DNA of 64,000 nucleotides from Buteo buteo. Lineage: Eukaryota; Chordata; Aves; Accipitriformes; Accipitridae. The first letter of the stretch is position 1; every line of letters starts with the position of its first letter. Of this stretch, positions 36,491-48,765 are shown piece by piece. A model generated the notes under the pieces. That model was not told where the DNA came from and did not search any database. It saw only the letters and a program-made list of their open reading frames with translations. The position numbers and the translations under genes are program-made. The DNA is taken from contig NW_027439336.1 of assembly GCF_964188355.1 (NCBI RefSeq), forward strand, positions 88,001 to 152,000, read 5' to 3'.

Positions 36491-37695
36491 AGCTCTTGCT
36501 GGTCTTCACCATCCCCGTGCAGCCTATCCACAGGCACAACAGCACTGGGCTTCTCTGCTTTCTCACAGCCGGTACATCTCACGGTGCTCGTTCTCAGCAG
36601 AGCCTTTTTCTGAAAAGGCAAACATCCGGCTCCTTCTTCCATAAGGAAGGGTTAAGCCCTGAAAGCTCTTGCTGCTCTTCACCGTCCCCGTGCAGCCTAT
36701 CCAAAGGCACAACAGCACTGGGCATCTGTGCTTTCCCAGAGACTCAGCATCTCACGGTGCTTGTTCTCGGCAGAGCCTCTTTCCGAAAAATCAAACGTCC
36801 GGCTCTTTCTCCCACAAGGAAGGGGCCAGCCCTGAAAGCTCTTGCTGGTCTTCACAGTCCCCGTGCAGCCTATCCACAGGCACAACAGCACTGGGCTTCT
36901 CTGCTTTCTCATAGTCGGTACATCTCACGGCGCTCGTTCTCGGCAGAGCCTTTTTCTGAAAAGGCAAACGTCCGGCTCCTTCTTCCATAAGGAAGGGGCG
37001 ACCCCTGAAAGCTCTTGCTGGTCTTCACCGTTCCCGTGCACCCTATCCACAGGCACAACAACACTGGGCTTCTCTGCTTTTCCACAGACCATACATCTCA
37101 AGGCAGTCATTCTCTTCAGAACCTCTTTCTGTAAAGGCAAATGTCCGGCTCCTTCTTCCATAAGGAAGGGGTAAGCCCTGAAAGCTCTTGCTGGTCTTCA
37201 CCGTTCCCGTGCACCCTATCCACAGGCACAACAGCACTGGGCATCTGTGGTTTCCCAGAGACTCAGCATCTCACGGTGATCGTTCTCGGCAGAGCCTATT
37301 TCCGAAAAAGCAAACGTCCGGCTCTTTCTCCCACAAGGAAGGGGCCAGCCCTGAAAGCTCTTGCTGGTCTTCACCATCCCCGTGCAGCCTATCCACATGC
37401 ACAACAGCACTGGGCATCTGTGCTTTCCCAGAGACTCAGCATCTCACGGTGCTTGTTCTCGGCAGAGCCTCTTTCCGAAAAATCAAAAGTCCGGCTCTTT
37501 CTCCCACAAGGAAGGGGCCAGCCCTGAAAGCTCTTGCTGGTCTTCACAGTCCCCGTGCAGCCTATCCACAGGCACAACAGCACTGGGCTTCTCTGCTTTC
37601 TCACAGCCGGTACATCTCACGGTGCTCGTTCTCAGCAGAGCCTTTTTCTGAAAAGGAAAAAGTCCGGCTCCTTCTTCCATAAGGAAGGGGCACCC
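36141..37695 (+). repeat. 9-monomer higher-order repeat, copy 1 (1555 bp)
   Basis: Type order from 36151 is Y R S R S D R R S. Each position pairs with the one 1555 bases downstream. By eye copy 1 differs from copy 2 at 36255 G/37810 T, 37036 G/38591 A and 37072 C/38627 T, which is near 99.8% identity. The same nine-monomer string exists singly at about 9891-11445 and, less similar, inside the 26-mer. The unit therefore arose from that lineage and was then amplified here. Confidence 0.93.
37015..37187 (+). repeat. Divergent D-type monomer 4
   Basis: This is the D member of 9-mer copy 1, the majority subtype with ctgtaaaggcaaatg and ttccacagaccatacat. Confidence 0.9.
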
Positions 37696-39250
37696 CTGAA
37701 AGCTCTTGCCGGTCTTCACCGTTCCCGTGCACCCTATCCACAGGCACAACAGCACTGGGCATCTGTGCTTTCCCATAGTCGGTACATCTCACGGCGCTCG
37801 TTCTCGGCATAGCCTTTTTCCAAAAAGCAAACGTCCGGATTTTTCTCCCACAAGGAAGGAGCCAGCCCTGAAAGCTCTTGCTGGTCTTCAATGTCCCCAT
37901 GCAGCCTATCCACAGGCACAACAGCACTGGGCATCTGTGCTTTCCCAGAGACTCAGCATCTCACGGTGCTCGTTCTCGGCAGAGCCTATTTCCGAAAAAG
38001 CAAACGTCCGGCTCTTTCTCCCACAAGGAAGGGGCCAGCCCTGAAAGCTCTTGCTGGTCTTCACCATCCCCGTGCAGCCTATCCACAGGCACAACAGCAC
38101 TGGGCTTCTCTGCTTTCTCACAGCCGGTACATCTCACGGTGCTCGTTCTCAGCAGAGCCTTTTTCTGAAAAGGCAAACATCCGGCTCCTTCTTCCATAAG
38201 GAAGGGTTAAGCCCTGAAAGCTCTTGCTGCTCTTCACCGTCCCCGTGCAGCCTATCCAAAGGCACAACAGCACTGGGCATCTGTGCTTTCCCAGAGACTC
38301 AGCATCTCACGGTGCTTGTTCTCGGCAGAGCCTCTTTCCGAAAAATCAAACGTCCGGCTCTTTCTCCCACAAGGAAGGGGCCAGCCCTGAAAGCTCTTGC
38401 TGGTCTTCACAGTCCCCGTGCAGCCTATCCACAGGCACAACAGCACTGGGCTTCTCTGCTTTCTCATAGTCGGTACATCTCACGGCGCTCGTTCTCGGCA
38501 GAGCCTTTTTCTGAAAAGGCAAACGTCCGGCTCCTTCTTCCATAAGGAAGGGGCGACCCCTGAAAGCTCTTGCTGGTCTTCACCGTTCCCATGCACCCTA
38601 TCCACAGGCACAACAACACTGGGCTTTTCTGCTTTTCCACAGACCATACATCTCAAGGCAGTCATTCTCTTCAGAACCTCTTTCTGTAAAGGCAAATGTC
38701 CGGCTCCTTCTTCCATAAGGAAGGGGTAAGCCCTGAAAGCTCTTGCTGGTCTTCACCGTTCCCGTGCACCCTATCCACAGGCACAACAGCACTGGGCATC
38801 TGTGGTTTCCCAGAGACTCAGCATCTCACGGTGATCGTTCTCGGCAGAGCCTATTTCCGAAAAAGCAAACGTCCGGCTCTTTCTCCCACAAGGAAGGGGC
38901 CAGCCCTGAAAGCTCTTGCTGGTCTTCACCATCCCCGTGCAGCCTATCCACATGCACAACAGCACTGGGCATCTGTGCTTTCCCAGAGACTCAGCATCTC
39001 ACGGTGCTTGTTCTCGGCAGAGCCTCTTTCCGAAAAATCAAAAGTCCGGCTCTTTCTCCCACAAGGAAGGGGCCAGCCCTGAAAGCTCTTGCTGGTCTTC
39101 ACAGTCCCCGTGCAGCCTATCCACAGGCACAACAGCACTGGGCTTCTCTGCTTTCTCACAGCCGGTACATCTCACGGTGCTCGTTCTCAGCAGAGCCTTT
39201 TTCTGAAAAGGAAAAAGTCCGGCTCCTTCTTCCATAAGGAAGGGGCACCC
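37696..39250 (+). repeat. 9-monomer higher-order repeat, copy 2 (1555 bp)
   Basis: It is flanked by copy 1 and partial copy 3 in perfect register. Private marks are A at 38591 (cccatgcac, a CpG loss) and T at 38627 (gggcttttctgc). T at 37810 (cggcatagcc) is shared with copy 3 (39365) but not copy 1, so copies 2 and 3 are the closest pair. Confidence 0.93.
38570..38742 (+). repeat. Divergent D-type monomer 5
   Basis: This is the D member of 9-mer copy 2. It has two private changes, cccatgcac at 38591 and gggcttttctgc at 38627. Confidence 0.9.
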
Positions 39251-40300
39251 CTGAAAGCTCTTGCCGGTCTTCACCGTTCCCGTGCACCCTATCCACAGGC
39301 ACAACAGCACTGGGCATCTGTGCTTTCCCATAGTCGGTACATCTCACGGCGCTCGTTCTCGGCATAGCCTTTTTCCAAAAAGCAAACGTCCGGATTTTTC
39401 TCCCACAAGGAAGGAGCCAGCCCTGAAAGCTCTTGCTGGTCTTCAATGTCCCCATGCAGCCTATCCACAGGCACAACAGCACTGGGCATCTGTGCTTTCC
39501 CAGAGACTCAGCATCTCACGGTGCTCGTTCTCGGCAGAGCCTATTTCCGAAAAAGCAAACGTCCGGCTCTTTCTCCCACAAGGAAGGGGCCAGCCCTGAA
39601 AGCTCTTGCTGGTCTTCACCATCCCCGTGCAGCCTATCCACAGGCACAACAGCACTGGGCTTCTCTGCTTTCTCACAGCCGGTACATCTCACGGTGCTCG
39701 TTCTCAGCAGAGCCTTTTTCTGAAAAGGCAAACATCCGGCTCCTTCTTCCATAAGGAAGGGTTAAGCCCTGAAAGCTCTTGCTGCTCTTCACCGTCCCCG
39801 TGCAGCCTATCCAAAGGCACAACAGCACTGGGCATCTGTGCTTTCCCAGAGACTCAGCATCTCACGGTGCTTGTTCTCGGCAGAGCCTCTTTCCGAAAAA
39901 TCAAACGTCCGGCTCTTTCTCCCACAAGGAAGGGGCCAGCCCTGAAAGCTCTTGCTGGTCTTCACAGTCCCCGTGCAGCCTATCCACAGGCACAACAGCA
40001 CTGGGCTTCTCTGCTTTCTCATAGTCGGTACATCTCACGGCGCTCGTTCTCGGCAGAGCCTTTTTCTGAAAAGGCAAACGTCCGGCTCCTTCTTCCATAA
40101 GGAAGGGGCGACCCCTGAAAGCTCTTGCTGGTCTTCACCGTTCCCGTGCACCCTATCCACAGGCACAACAACACTGGGCTTCTCTGCTTTTCCACAGACC
40201 ATACATCTCAAGGCAGTCATTCTCTTCAGAACCTCTTTCTGTAAAGGCAAACGTCCGGCTCCTTCTTCCATAAGGAAGTGGTAAGCCCTGAAAGCTCTTG
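39251..40300 (+). repeat. 9-monomer higher-order repeat, partial copy 3 (about 6 monomers)
   Basis: It continues the 1555-bp period up to about 40300, within the unit's D monomer and its boundary. It has C at 40252, where copies 1 and 2 have T (37142, 38697). It also has ggaagtggtaag near 40275 in place of ggaaggggtaag. Beyond 40300 the sequence switches to a match with 15939 onward. Confidence 0.88.
40125..40297 (+). repeat. Divergent D-type monomer 6
   Basis: This is the D member of 9-mer copy 3. It has a C at 40252, restoring the aaacgtccgg CpG that the other majority-subtype D monomers lack. Confidence 0.9.
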
Positions 40301-41690
40301 CTGCTCTTCACCGTCCCCGTGCAGCCTATCCACAGGCACAACAGCACTGGGCATCTGTGCTTTCCCAGAGACTCAGCATCTCACGGTGCTCGTTCTCGGC
40401 AGAGCCTATTTCCGAAAAAGCAAACGTGCGGCTCTTTCTCCCACAAGGAAGGGGCCAGCCCTGAAAGCTCTTGCTGGTCTTCACAGTCCCCGTGCAGCCT
40501 ATCCACAGGCACAACAGCACTGGGCATCTGTGCTTTCCCAGAGACTCAGCATCTCACGGTGCTTGTTCTCGGCAGAGCCTCTTTCCGAAAAATCAAACGT
40601 CCGGCTCTTTCTCCCACAAGGAAGGGGCCAGCCCTGAAAGCTCTTGCTGGTCTTCACAGTCCCCGTGCAGCCTATCCACAGGCACAACAGCACTGGGCTT
40701 CTCTGCTTTCTCACAGCCGGTACATCTCACGGCGTTCGTTCTCAGCAGAGCCTTTTTCTGAAAAGGCAAACGTCCGGCTCCTTCTTCCATAAGGAAGGGG
40801 TAAGCCCTGAAAGCTCTTGCTGCTCTTCACCGTCCCCGTGCAGCCTATCCACAGGCACAACAGCACTGGGCATCTGTGCTTTCCCAGAGACTCAGCATCT
40901 CACGGTGCTTGCTCTCGGCAGAGCCTCTTTCCGAAAAATCAAAAGTCCGGCTCTTTCTCCCACAAGGAAGGGGCCAGCCCTGAAAGCTCTTGCTGGTCTT
41001 CACAGTCCCCGTGCAGCCTATCCACAGGCACAACAGAACTGGACTTCTCTGCTTTCCCATAGTCGGTACATCTCACGGCGCTGTTTGTCTGTAGAGACTC
41101 TTTCCAAAAAGGGAAATGTCCTGCTTTTCTCCCACAAGGAAGGGGCCAGCCCTGAAAGCTCTTGCTGGTCTTCACCGTTCCCGTGCACTCTATCCACAGG
41201 CACAACAGCACTGGGCATCTGTGCTTTCCCAGAGACTCAGCATATCACGGTGCTCGTTCTCGGCAGATCCTATTTCCGAAAAAGGAAACGTGCCGCTCTT
41301 TCTCCACAAGGAAGGGGCCAGCCCTGAAAGCTCTTGCTGGTCTTCACAGTCCCCGTGCAGCCTATCCACAGGCACAACAGCACTGGGCTTCTCTGCTTTG
41401 TCACAGTCGGTACATCTCACGGCGTTCGTTCTCGGCAGAGTTTTTTTCTGAAAAGGCAAACGTCCGGGTCCTTCTTCCATAAGGAAGGGGTAAGCCCTGA
41501 AAGCTCTTGCTGCTCTTCACCGTCCCCGTGCAGCCTATCCACAGGCACAACAGCACTGGGCATCTGTGCTTTCCCAGAGACTCAGCATCTCACGGTGCTC
41601 GTTCTCGGCAGAGCCTATTTCCGAAAAAGCAAATGTCTGGCTCTTTCTCCCATAAGGAAGAGGACAGCCCTGAAAGCTCTTGCTGGTCTT
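40301..41690 (+). repeat. Eight-monomer segment paralogous to 15940-17329
   Basis: Anchors pair at an offset of 24361 (40471/16110, 40644/16283, 40817/16456, 41334/16973, 41507/17146). The E monomer at 40990 shares the ctgtttgtctgtag segment. One private change is cttgctctcgg near 40909. Similarity breaks near 41690, where this copy joins a cctctccacagg monomer. Confidence 0.8.
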
Positions 41691-44455
41691 CACCATCCCC
41701 GTGCAGCCTCTCCACAGGCACAACAGCACAGGGCTTCTCTGCTTTCTCACAGTCGGTACATCTCACGGTGCTCGTTCTCTGCAGAGCCTTTTTCTGAAAC
41801 GACAAACGTCCTTCTCCTTCTTGCATAAGGAAGGGGTAAGCCCTGAAAGCTCTTGCCGGTCTTCACCGTTCCCGTGCACCCTATCCACAGGCACAACAGC
41901 ACTGGGCATCTGTGCTTTCCCATAGTCGGTACATCTCACGGCGCTCGTTCTTGGCAGAGCCTTATTCCAAAAAGCATACGTCCGGCTCTTTCTCCCACAA
42001 GGAAGGAGCCAGCCTTGAAAGCTCTTGCTGGTCTTCACAGTCCCCGTGCAGCCTATCCACAGGCACAACAGCACTGGGCATCTGTGCTTTCCCAGAGACT
42101 CAGCATCTCACGGTGCTCGTTCTCGGCAGAGCCTATTTCCGAAAAAGCAAACGTGCGGCTCTTTCTCCCACGAGGAAGGGGTAAGCCCTGAAAGCTCTTG
42201 CTGGTCTTCACAGTCCCCGTGCAGCCTATCCACAGTCACAACAGCACTGGGCTTCTCTGCTTTCTCACAGTCAGTACATCTCACGGCGCTCATTCTCAGC
42301 AGAGCCTTTTTCTGAAAAGGCAAACGTCCGGCTCCTTCTTCCATAAGGAAGGGGTAAGACCTGAAAGCTCTTGCTGCTCTTCACCATCCCCGTGCAGCCT
42401 CTCCACAGGCACAACAGCACTGGGCATCTGTGCTTTCCCAGAGACTCAGCATCTCACGGTGCTTGTTCTCGGCAGAGCCTATTTCCGAAAAATCAAACGT
42501 CCGGCTCTTTCTCCCACAAGGAAGGGGCCAGCCCTGAAAGCTCTTGCTGGTCTTCACCATCCCTGTGCAGCCTATCCACAGGCACAACAGCACTGGGCTT
42601 CTCTGCTTTCTCACAGTCGGTACATCTCACGGTGCTCGTTCTCAGCAGAGCCTTTTTCTGAAAAGGCAAACGTCCGGCTCCTTCTTCCATAAGGAAGGGG
42701 CGACCCCTGAAAGCTCTTGCTGGTCTTCACCGTTCCCGTGCACCCTATCCACAGGCACAACAACACTGGGCTTCTCTGCTTTTCCACAGACCATACATCT
42801 CAAGGCAGTCATTCTCTTCAGAACCTCTTTCTGTAAAGGCAAATGTCCGGCTCCTTCTTCCATAAGGAAGGGGTAAGCCCTGAACGCTCTTGCTGGTCTT
42901 CACCGTCCCCGTGCAGCCTATCCACAGGCACAACAGCACTGGGCATCTGTGCTTTCCCAGAGACTCAGCATCTCACGGTGCTCGTTCTCGGCAGATCCTA
43001 TTTCCGAAAAAGCAAACGTCCGGCTCTTTCTCCCACAAGGAAGGGGCCAGCCCTGAAAGCTCTTGCTGGTTTTCACCATCCCCGTGCAGCCTATCCACAG
43101 GCACAACAGCACTGGGCATCTGTGCTTTCCCAGAGACTCAGCATCTCACGGCGCTGGTTCTCGGCAGAGCCTCTTTCCGAAAAAGCAAACGTCCGGCTCT
43201 TTCTCCCACAAGGAAGGGGCCAGCCCTGAAAGCTCTTGCTGGTCTTCACCATCCCCGTGCAGCCTATCCACAGGCACAACAGCACTGGGCTTCTCTGCTT
43301 TCTCACAGTCGGTACATCTCACGGTGCTCGTTCTCAGCAGAGCCTTTTTCTGAAACGACAAACGTCTGGCTCCTTCTTCCATAAGGAAGGGGCCAGCCCT
43401 GAAAGCTCTTGCTGCTCTTCACCGTTCCCGTGCACCCTATCCACAGGCACAACAGAACTGGACTTCTCTGCTTTCCCATAGTCGGTACATCTCATGGCGC
43501 TGGTTCTCAGCAGAGACTCTTTCCAAAAAGTGAAACGTCCGGCTCTTTCTCCCACAAGGAAGGGGCCAGCCCTGAAAGCTCTTGCTGGTCTTCACCGTTC
43601 CCGTGCAGCCTATCCACAGGCAGAACAGCACTGGGCATCTGTGCTTTCCCAGAGACTCAGCATCTCACGGTGCTCGTTCTCGGCAGAGCCTATTTCCGAA
43701 AAAGCAAACGTGCGGCTCTTTCTCCCACAAGGAAGGGGCCAGCCCTGAAAGCTCTTGCTGGTCTTCACCATCCCCGTGCAGCCTATCCACAGGCACAACA
43801 GCACTGGGCTTCTCTGCTTTCTCACAGTCGGTACATCTCACGGTGCTCGTTCTCAGCAGAGCCTTTTTCTGAAAAGGCAAATGTCCGGCTCATTCTTCCA
43901 TAAGGAAGGGGTAAGCCCTGAAACCTCTTGCTGGTCTTCACCGTTCCCGTGCACCCTATCCACAGGCACAACAGAACTGGACTTCTCGGCTTTCCCATAG
44001 TCGGTACATCTCACAGCGCTGGTTCTCGGCAGAGCCTCTTTCCGAAAAGGGAAACGTCCGGCTCTTTCTCCCACAAGGAAGGGGCCAACCCTGAAAGCTC
44101 TTGCTGGTCTTCACCGTTCCCGTGCACCCTATCCACAGGCACAACAGCACTGGGCATCTGTGCTTTCCCATAGTCGGTACATCTCACGGCGCTCGTTCTC
44201 GGCAGAGCCTTTTTCTAAAAAGGCAAACGTCCGGCTCTTTCTCCCACAAGGAAGGGGCCAGCCCTGAAAGCTCTTGCTGGTCTTCACCATTCCCGTGCAG
44301 CCTATCGACAGGCACAACAGCACTGGGCATCTGTGCTTTCCCAGAGACTCAGCAACTCACGGTGCTCGTTCTCGGCATATCCTATTTCCGAAAAAGCAAA
44401 CGTGCGGCTCTTTCTCCCACAAGGAAGGGGCCAGCCCTGAAAGCTCTTGCTGGTC
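41691..44455 (+). repeat. 16-monomer segment duplicated at 47567-50331
   Basis: Anchors pair at a constant offset of 5876, which is 34 monomers (41853/47729, 42544/48420, 43063/48939, 43755/49631, 44274/50150). Shared rare markers are cctctccacagg, aaaaagcatacgtcc, ctcccacgagg, ccacagtcacaac, ccctgaacgctc and gctggttttcacc. The segment contains the D monomer at 42717. The match ends near 44455, where the second copy switches lineage. Confidence 0.85.
42717..42889 (+). repeat. Divergent D-type monomer 7
   Basis: This is a majority-subtype D monomer followed by the rare ccctgaacgctc boundary variant. It is duplicated at 48593. Confidence 0.9.
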
Positions 44456-47400
44456 TTCAACGTCGCTGTGCAGCCTATCCACAGGCACAACAGCACTGGG
44501 CTTCTCTGCTTTCTAACAGCCGGTACATCTCACGGTGCTCGTTCTCAGCAGAGCCTTTTTCTGAAAAGGAAAAAGTCGGGCTCCTTCTTCCATAAGGAAG
44601 GGGCCAGCCCTGAAAGCTCTTGCTGGTCTTCACCGTTCCCGTGCACCCTATCCACAGGCACAACAGCACTGGGCATCTGTGCTTTCCCATAGTCGGTACA
44701 TCTCACGGCGCTCGTTCTCGGCAGAGCCTTTTTCCAAAAAGCAAACGTCCGGATTTTTCTCCCACAAGGAAGGAGCCAGCCCTGAAAGCTCTTGCTGGTC
44801 TTCAATGTCCCCGTGCAGCCTATCCACAGGCACAACAGCACTGGGCATCTGTGCTTTCCCAGAGACTCAGCATCTCACGGTGCTCGTTCTCGGCAGAGCC
44901 TATTTCCGAAAAAGCAAACGTTCGGCTCTTTCTCCCACAAGGAAGGGGCCAGCCCTGAAAGCTCTTGCTGGTCTTCACCATCCCCGTGCAGCCTATCCAC
45001 AGGCACAACATCACTGGGCTTCTCTGCTTTCTCACAGCCGGTACATCTCATGGTGCTCGTTCTCAGCAGAGCCTTTTTCTGAAAAGGCAAACGTCCGGCT
45101 CCTTCTTCCATAAGGAAGGGTTAAGCCCTGAAAGCTCTTGCTGCTCTTCACCGTCCCCGTGCAGCCTATCCACAGGCACAACAGCACTGGGCATCTGTGC
45201 TTTCCCAGAGACTCAGCATCTCACGGTGCTCGTTCTCGGCAGAGCCTATTTCCGAAAAAGCAAACGTGCGGCTCTTTCTCCCACAAGGAAGGGGCCAGCC
45301 CTGAAAGCTCTTGCTGGTCTTCACAGTCCCCGTGCAGCCTATCCACAGGCACAACAGCACTGGGGTTCTCTGCTTTCTCACAGTCGGTACATCTCACGGC
45401 GTTCGTTCTCGGCAGAGCCTTTTTCTGAAAAGGCAAACGTCCGGCTCCTTCTTCCATAAGGAAGGGGTAAGCCCTGAAAGCTCTTGCTGCTCTTCACCGT
45501 CCCCGTGCAGCCTATCCACAGGCACAACAGCACTGGGCATCTGTGCTTTCCCAGAGACTCAGCATCTCACGGTGCTTGTTCTCGGCAGAGCCTCTTTCCG
45601 AAAAATCAAACGTCCGGCTCTTTCTCCCACAAGGAAGGGGCCAGCCCTGAAAGCTCTTGCTGGTCTTCACAGTCCCCGTGCAGCCTATCCACAGGCACAA
45701 CAGCACTGGGCATCTGTGCTTTCCCAGAGACTCAGCATCTCACGCTGCTTGTTCTCGGCAGAGCCTCTTTCCGAAAAATCAAACGTCCGGCTCTTTCTCC
45801 CACAAGGAAGGGGCCAGCCCTGAAAGCTCTTGCTGGTCTTCAATGTCCCCGTGCAGCCTATCCACAGGCACAACAGCACTGGGCTTCTCTGCTTTCTCAC
45901 AGCCGGTACATCTCACGGCGTTCGTTCTCAGCAGAGCCTTTTTCTGAAAAGGCAAACGTCCGGCTCCTTCTTCCATAAGGAAGGGGTAAGCCCTGAAAGC
46001 TCTTGCTGCTCTTCACCGTCCCCGTGCAGCCTATCCACAGGCACAACAGCACTGGGCATCTGTGCTTTCCCAGAGACTCAGCATCTCACGGTGCTTGTTC
46101 TCGGCAGAGCCTCTTTCCGAAAAATCAAAAGTCCGGCTCTTTCTCCCACAAGGAAGGGGCCAGCCCTGAAAGCTCTTGCTGGTCTTCACAGTCCCCGTGC
46201 AGCCTATCCACAGGCACAACAGAACTGGACTTCTCTGCTTTCCCATAGTCGGTACATCTCACGGCGCTGTTTGTCTGTAGAGACTCTTTCCAAAAAGGGA
46301 AATGTCCTGCTTTTCTCCCACAAGGAAGGGGCCAGCCCTGAAAGCTCTTGCTGGTCTTCACCGTTCCCGTGCACTCTATCCACAGGCACAACAGCACTGG
46401 GCATCTGTGCTTTCCCAGAGACTCAGCATATCACGGTGCTCGTTCTCGGCAGATCCTATTTCCGAAAAAGGAAACGTGCGGCTCTTTCTCCACAAGGAAG
46501 GGGCCAGCCCTGAAAGCTCTTGCTGGTCTTCACAGTCCCCGTGCAGCCTATCCACAGGCACAACAGCACTGGGCTTCTCTGCTTTGTCACAGTCGGTACA
46601 TCTCACGGCGTTCGTTCTCGGCAGAGTTTTTTTCTGAAAAGGCAAACGTCCGGGTCCTTCTTCCATAAGGAAGGGGTAAGCCCTGAAAGCTCTTGCTGCT
46701 CTTCACCGTCCCCGTGCAGCCTATCCACAGGCACAACAGCACTGGGCATCTGTGCTTTCCCAGAGACTCAGCATCTCACGGTGCTCGTTCTCGGCAGAGC
46801 CTATTTCCGAAAAAGCAAATGTCTGGCTCTTTCTCCCATAAGGAAGAGGACAGCCCTGAAAGCTCTTGCTGGTCTTCACCATCCCCGTGCACCCTATCCA
46901 CAGGCACAACAGAACTGGACTTCTCTGCTTTCCCATAGTCGGTACATCTCACGGCGCTCGTTCTCGGCAGAGCCTTTTTCCAAAAAGCAAACGTCCGGCT
47001 CTTTCTCCCACAAGGAAGGAGCCAGCCCTGAAAGGTCTTGCTGGTCTTCAACGTCCCCGTGCAGCCTATCCACAGGCACAACAGCACTGGGCATCTGTGC
47101 TTTCCCAGAGACTCAGCATATCACGGTGCTCGTTCTCGGCAGATCCTATTTCTGAAAAAGCAAACGTGCGGCTCTTTCTCCACAAGGAAGGGGCCAGCCC
47201 TGAAAGCTCTTGCTGGTCTTCACAGTCCCCGTGCAGCCTATCCACAGGCACAACAGCACTGGGCTTCTCTGCTTTCTCACAGTCGGTACATCTCACGGCG
47301 TTCGTTCTCGGCAGAGTTTTTTTCTGAAAAGGCAAACGTCCGGGTCCTTCTTCCATATGGAAGGGGTAAGCCCTGAAAGCTCTTGCTGCTCTTCACCATC

Positions 47401-48419
47401 CCCGTGCAGCCTATCCACAGGCACAACAGCACTGGGCATCTGTGCTTTCCCAGAAACTCAGCATCTCACGGCGTTCGTTCTCGGCAGAGCCTCTTTCCGA
47501 AAAAGAAAACGTCCGGCTCTTTCTCCCACAAGGAAGGGGCCAGCCCTGAAAGCTCTTGCTGGTCTTCACCATCCCCGTGCAGCCTCTCCACAGGCACAAC
47601 AGCACAGGGCTTCTCTGCTTTCTCACAGTCGGTACATCTCACGGTGCTCGTTCTCTGCAGAGCCTTTTTCTGAAACGACAAACGTCCTTCTCCTTCTTGC
47701 ATAAGGAAGGGGTAAGCCCTGAAAGCTCTTGCCGGTCTTCACCGTTCCCGTGCACCCTATCCACAGGCACAACAGCACTGGGCATCTGTGCTTTCCCATA
47801 GTCGGTACATCTCACGGCGCTCGTTCTTGGCAGAGCCATATTCCAAAAAGCATACGTCCGGCTCTTTCTCCCACAAGGAAGGAGCCAGCCTTGAAAGCTC
47901 TTGCTGGTCTTCACAGTCCCCGTGCAGCCTATCCACAGGCACAACAGCACTGGGCATCTGTGCTTTCCCAGAGACTCAGCATCTCACGGTGCTCGTTCTC
48001 GGCAGAGCCTATTTCCGAAAAAGCAAACGTGCGGCTCTTTCTCCCACGAGGAAGGGGTAAGCCCTGAAAGCTCTTGCTGGTCTTCACAGTCCCCGTGCAG
48101 CCTATCCACAGTCACAACAGCACTGGGCTTCTCTGCTTTCTCACAGTCGGTACAACTCACGGCGCTCATTCTCGGCAGAGCCTTTTTCTGAAAAGGCAAA
48201 CGTCCGGCTCCTTCTTCCATAAGGAAGGGGTAAGCCCTGAAAGCTCTTGCTGCTCTTCACCATCCCCGTGCAGCCTCTCCACAGGCACAACAGCACTGGG
48301 CATCTGTGCTTTCCCAGAGACTCAGCATCTCACGGTGCTTGTTCTCGGCAGAGCCTATTTCCGAAAAATCAAACGTCCGGCTCTTTCTCCCACAAGGAAG
48401 GGGCCAGCCCTGAAAGCTC
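43747..48419 (+). repeat. 27-monomer segment, copy of 14200-18872
   Basis: This is the downstream partner of 14200-18872 at an offset of 29547. It overlaps the end of the preceding segment because the lineages are interleaved. Private differences include ttctaacagcc near 44512, tctcatggtgctc near 45048, tggggttctc near 45362, and cacgctgctt near 45743. Its internal part is itself repeated again at 51877-55960. Confidence 0.85.
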
Positions 48420-48592
48420 TTGCTGGTCTTCACCATCCCTGTGCAGCCTATCCACAGGCACAACAGCACTGGGCTTCTCTGCTTTCTCACAGTCGGTACA
48501 TCTCACGGTGCTCGTTCTCAGCAGAGCCTTTTTCTGAAAAGGCAAACGTCCGGCTCCTTCTTCCATAAGGAAGGGGCGACCCCTGAAAGCTC

Positions 48593-48765
48593 TTGCTGGT
48601 CTTCACCGTTCCCGTGCACCCTATCCACAGGCACAACAACACTGGGCTTCTCTGCTTTTCCACAGACCATACATCTCAAGGCAGTCATTCTCTTCAGAAC
48701 CTCTTTCTGTAAAGGCAAATGTCCGGCTCCTTCTTCCATAAGGAAGGGGTAAGCCCTGAACGCTC
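48593..48765 (+). repeat. Divergent D-type monomer 8
   Basis: This is a majority-subtype D monomer, the duplicate of 42717 at an offset of 5876, again followed by ccctgaacgctc. Confidence 0.9.
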
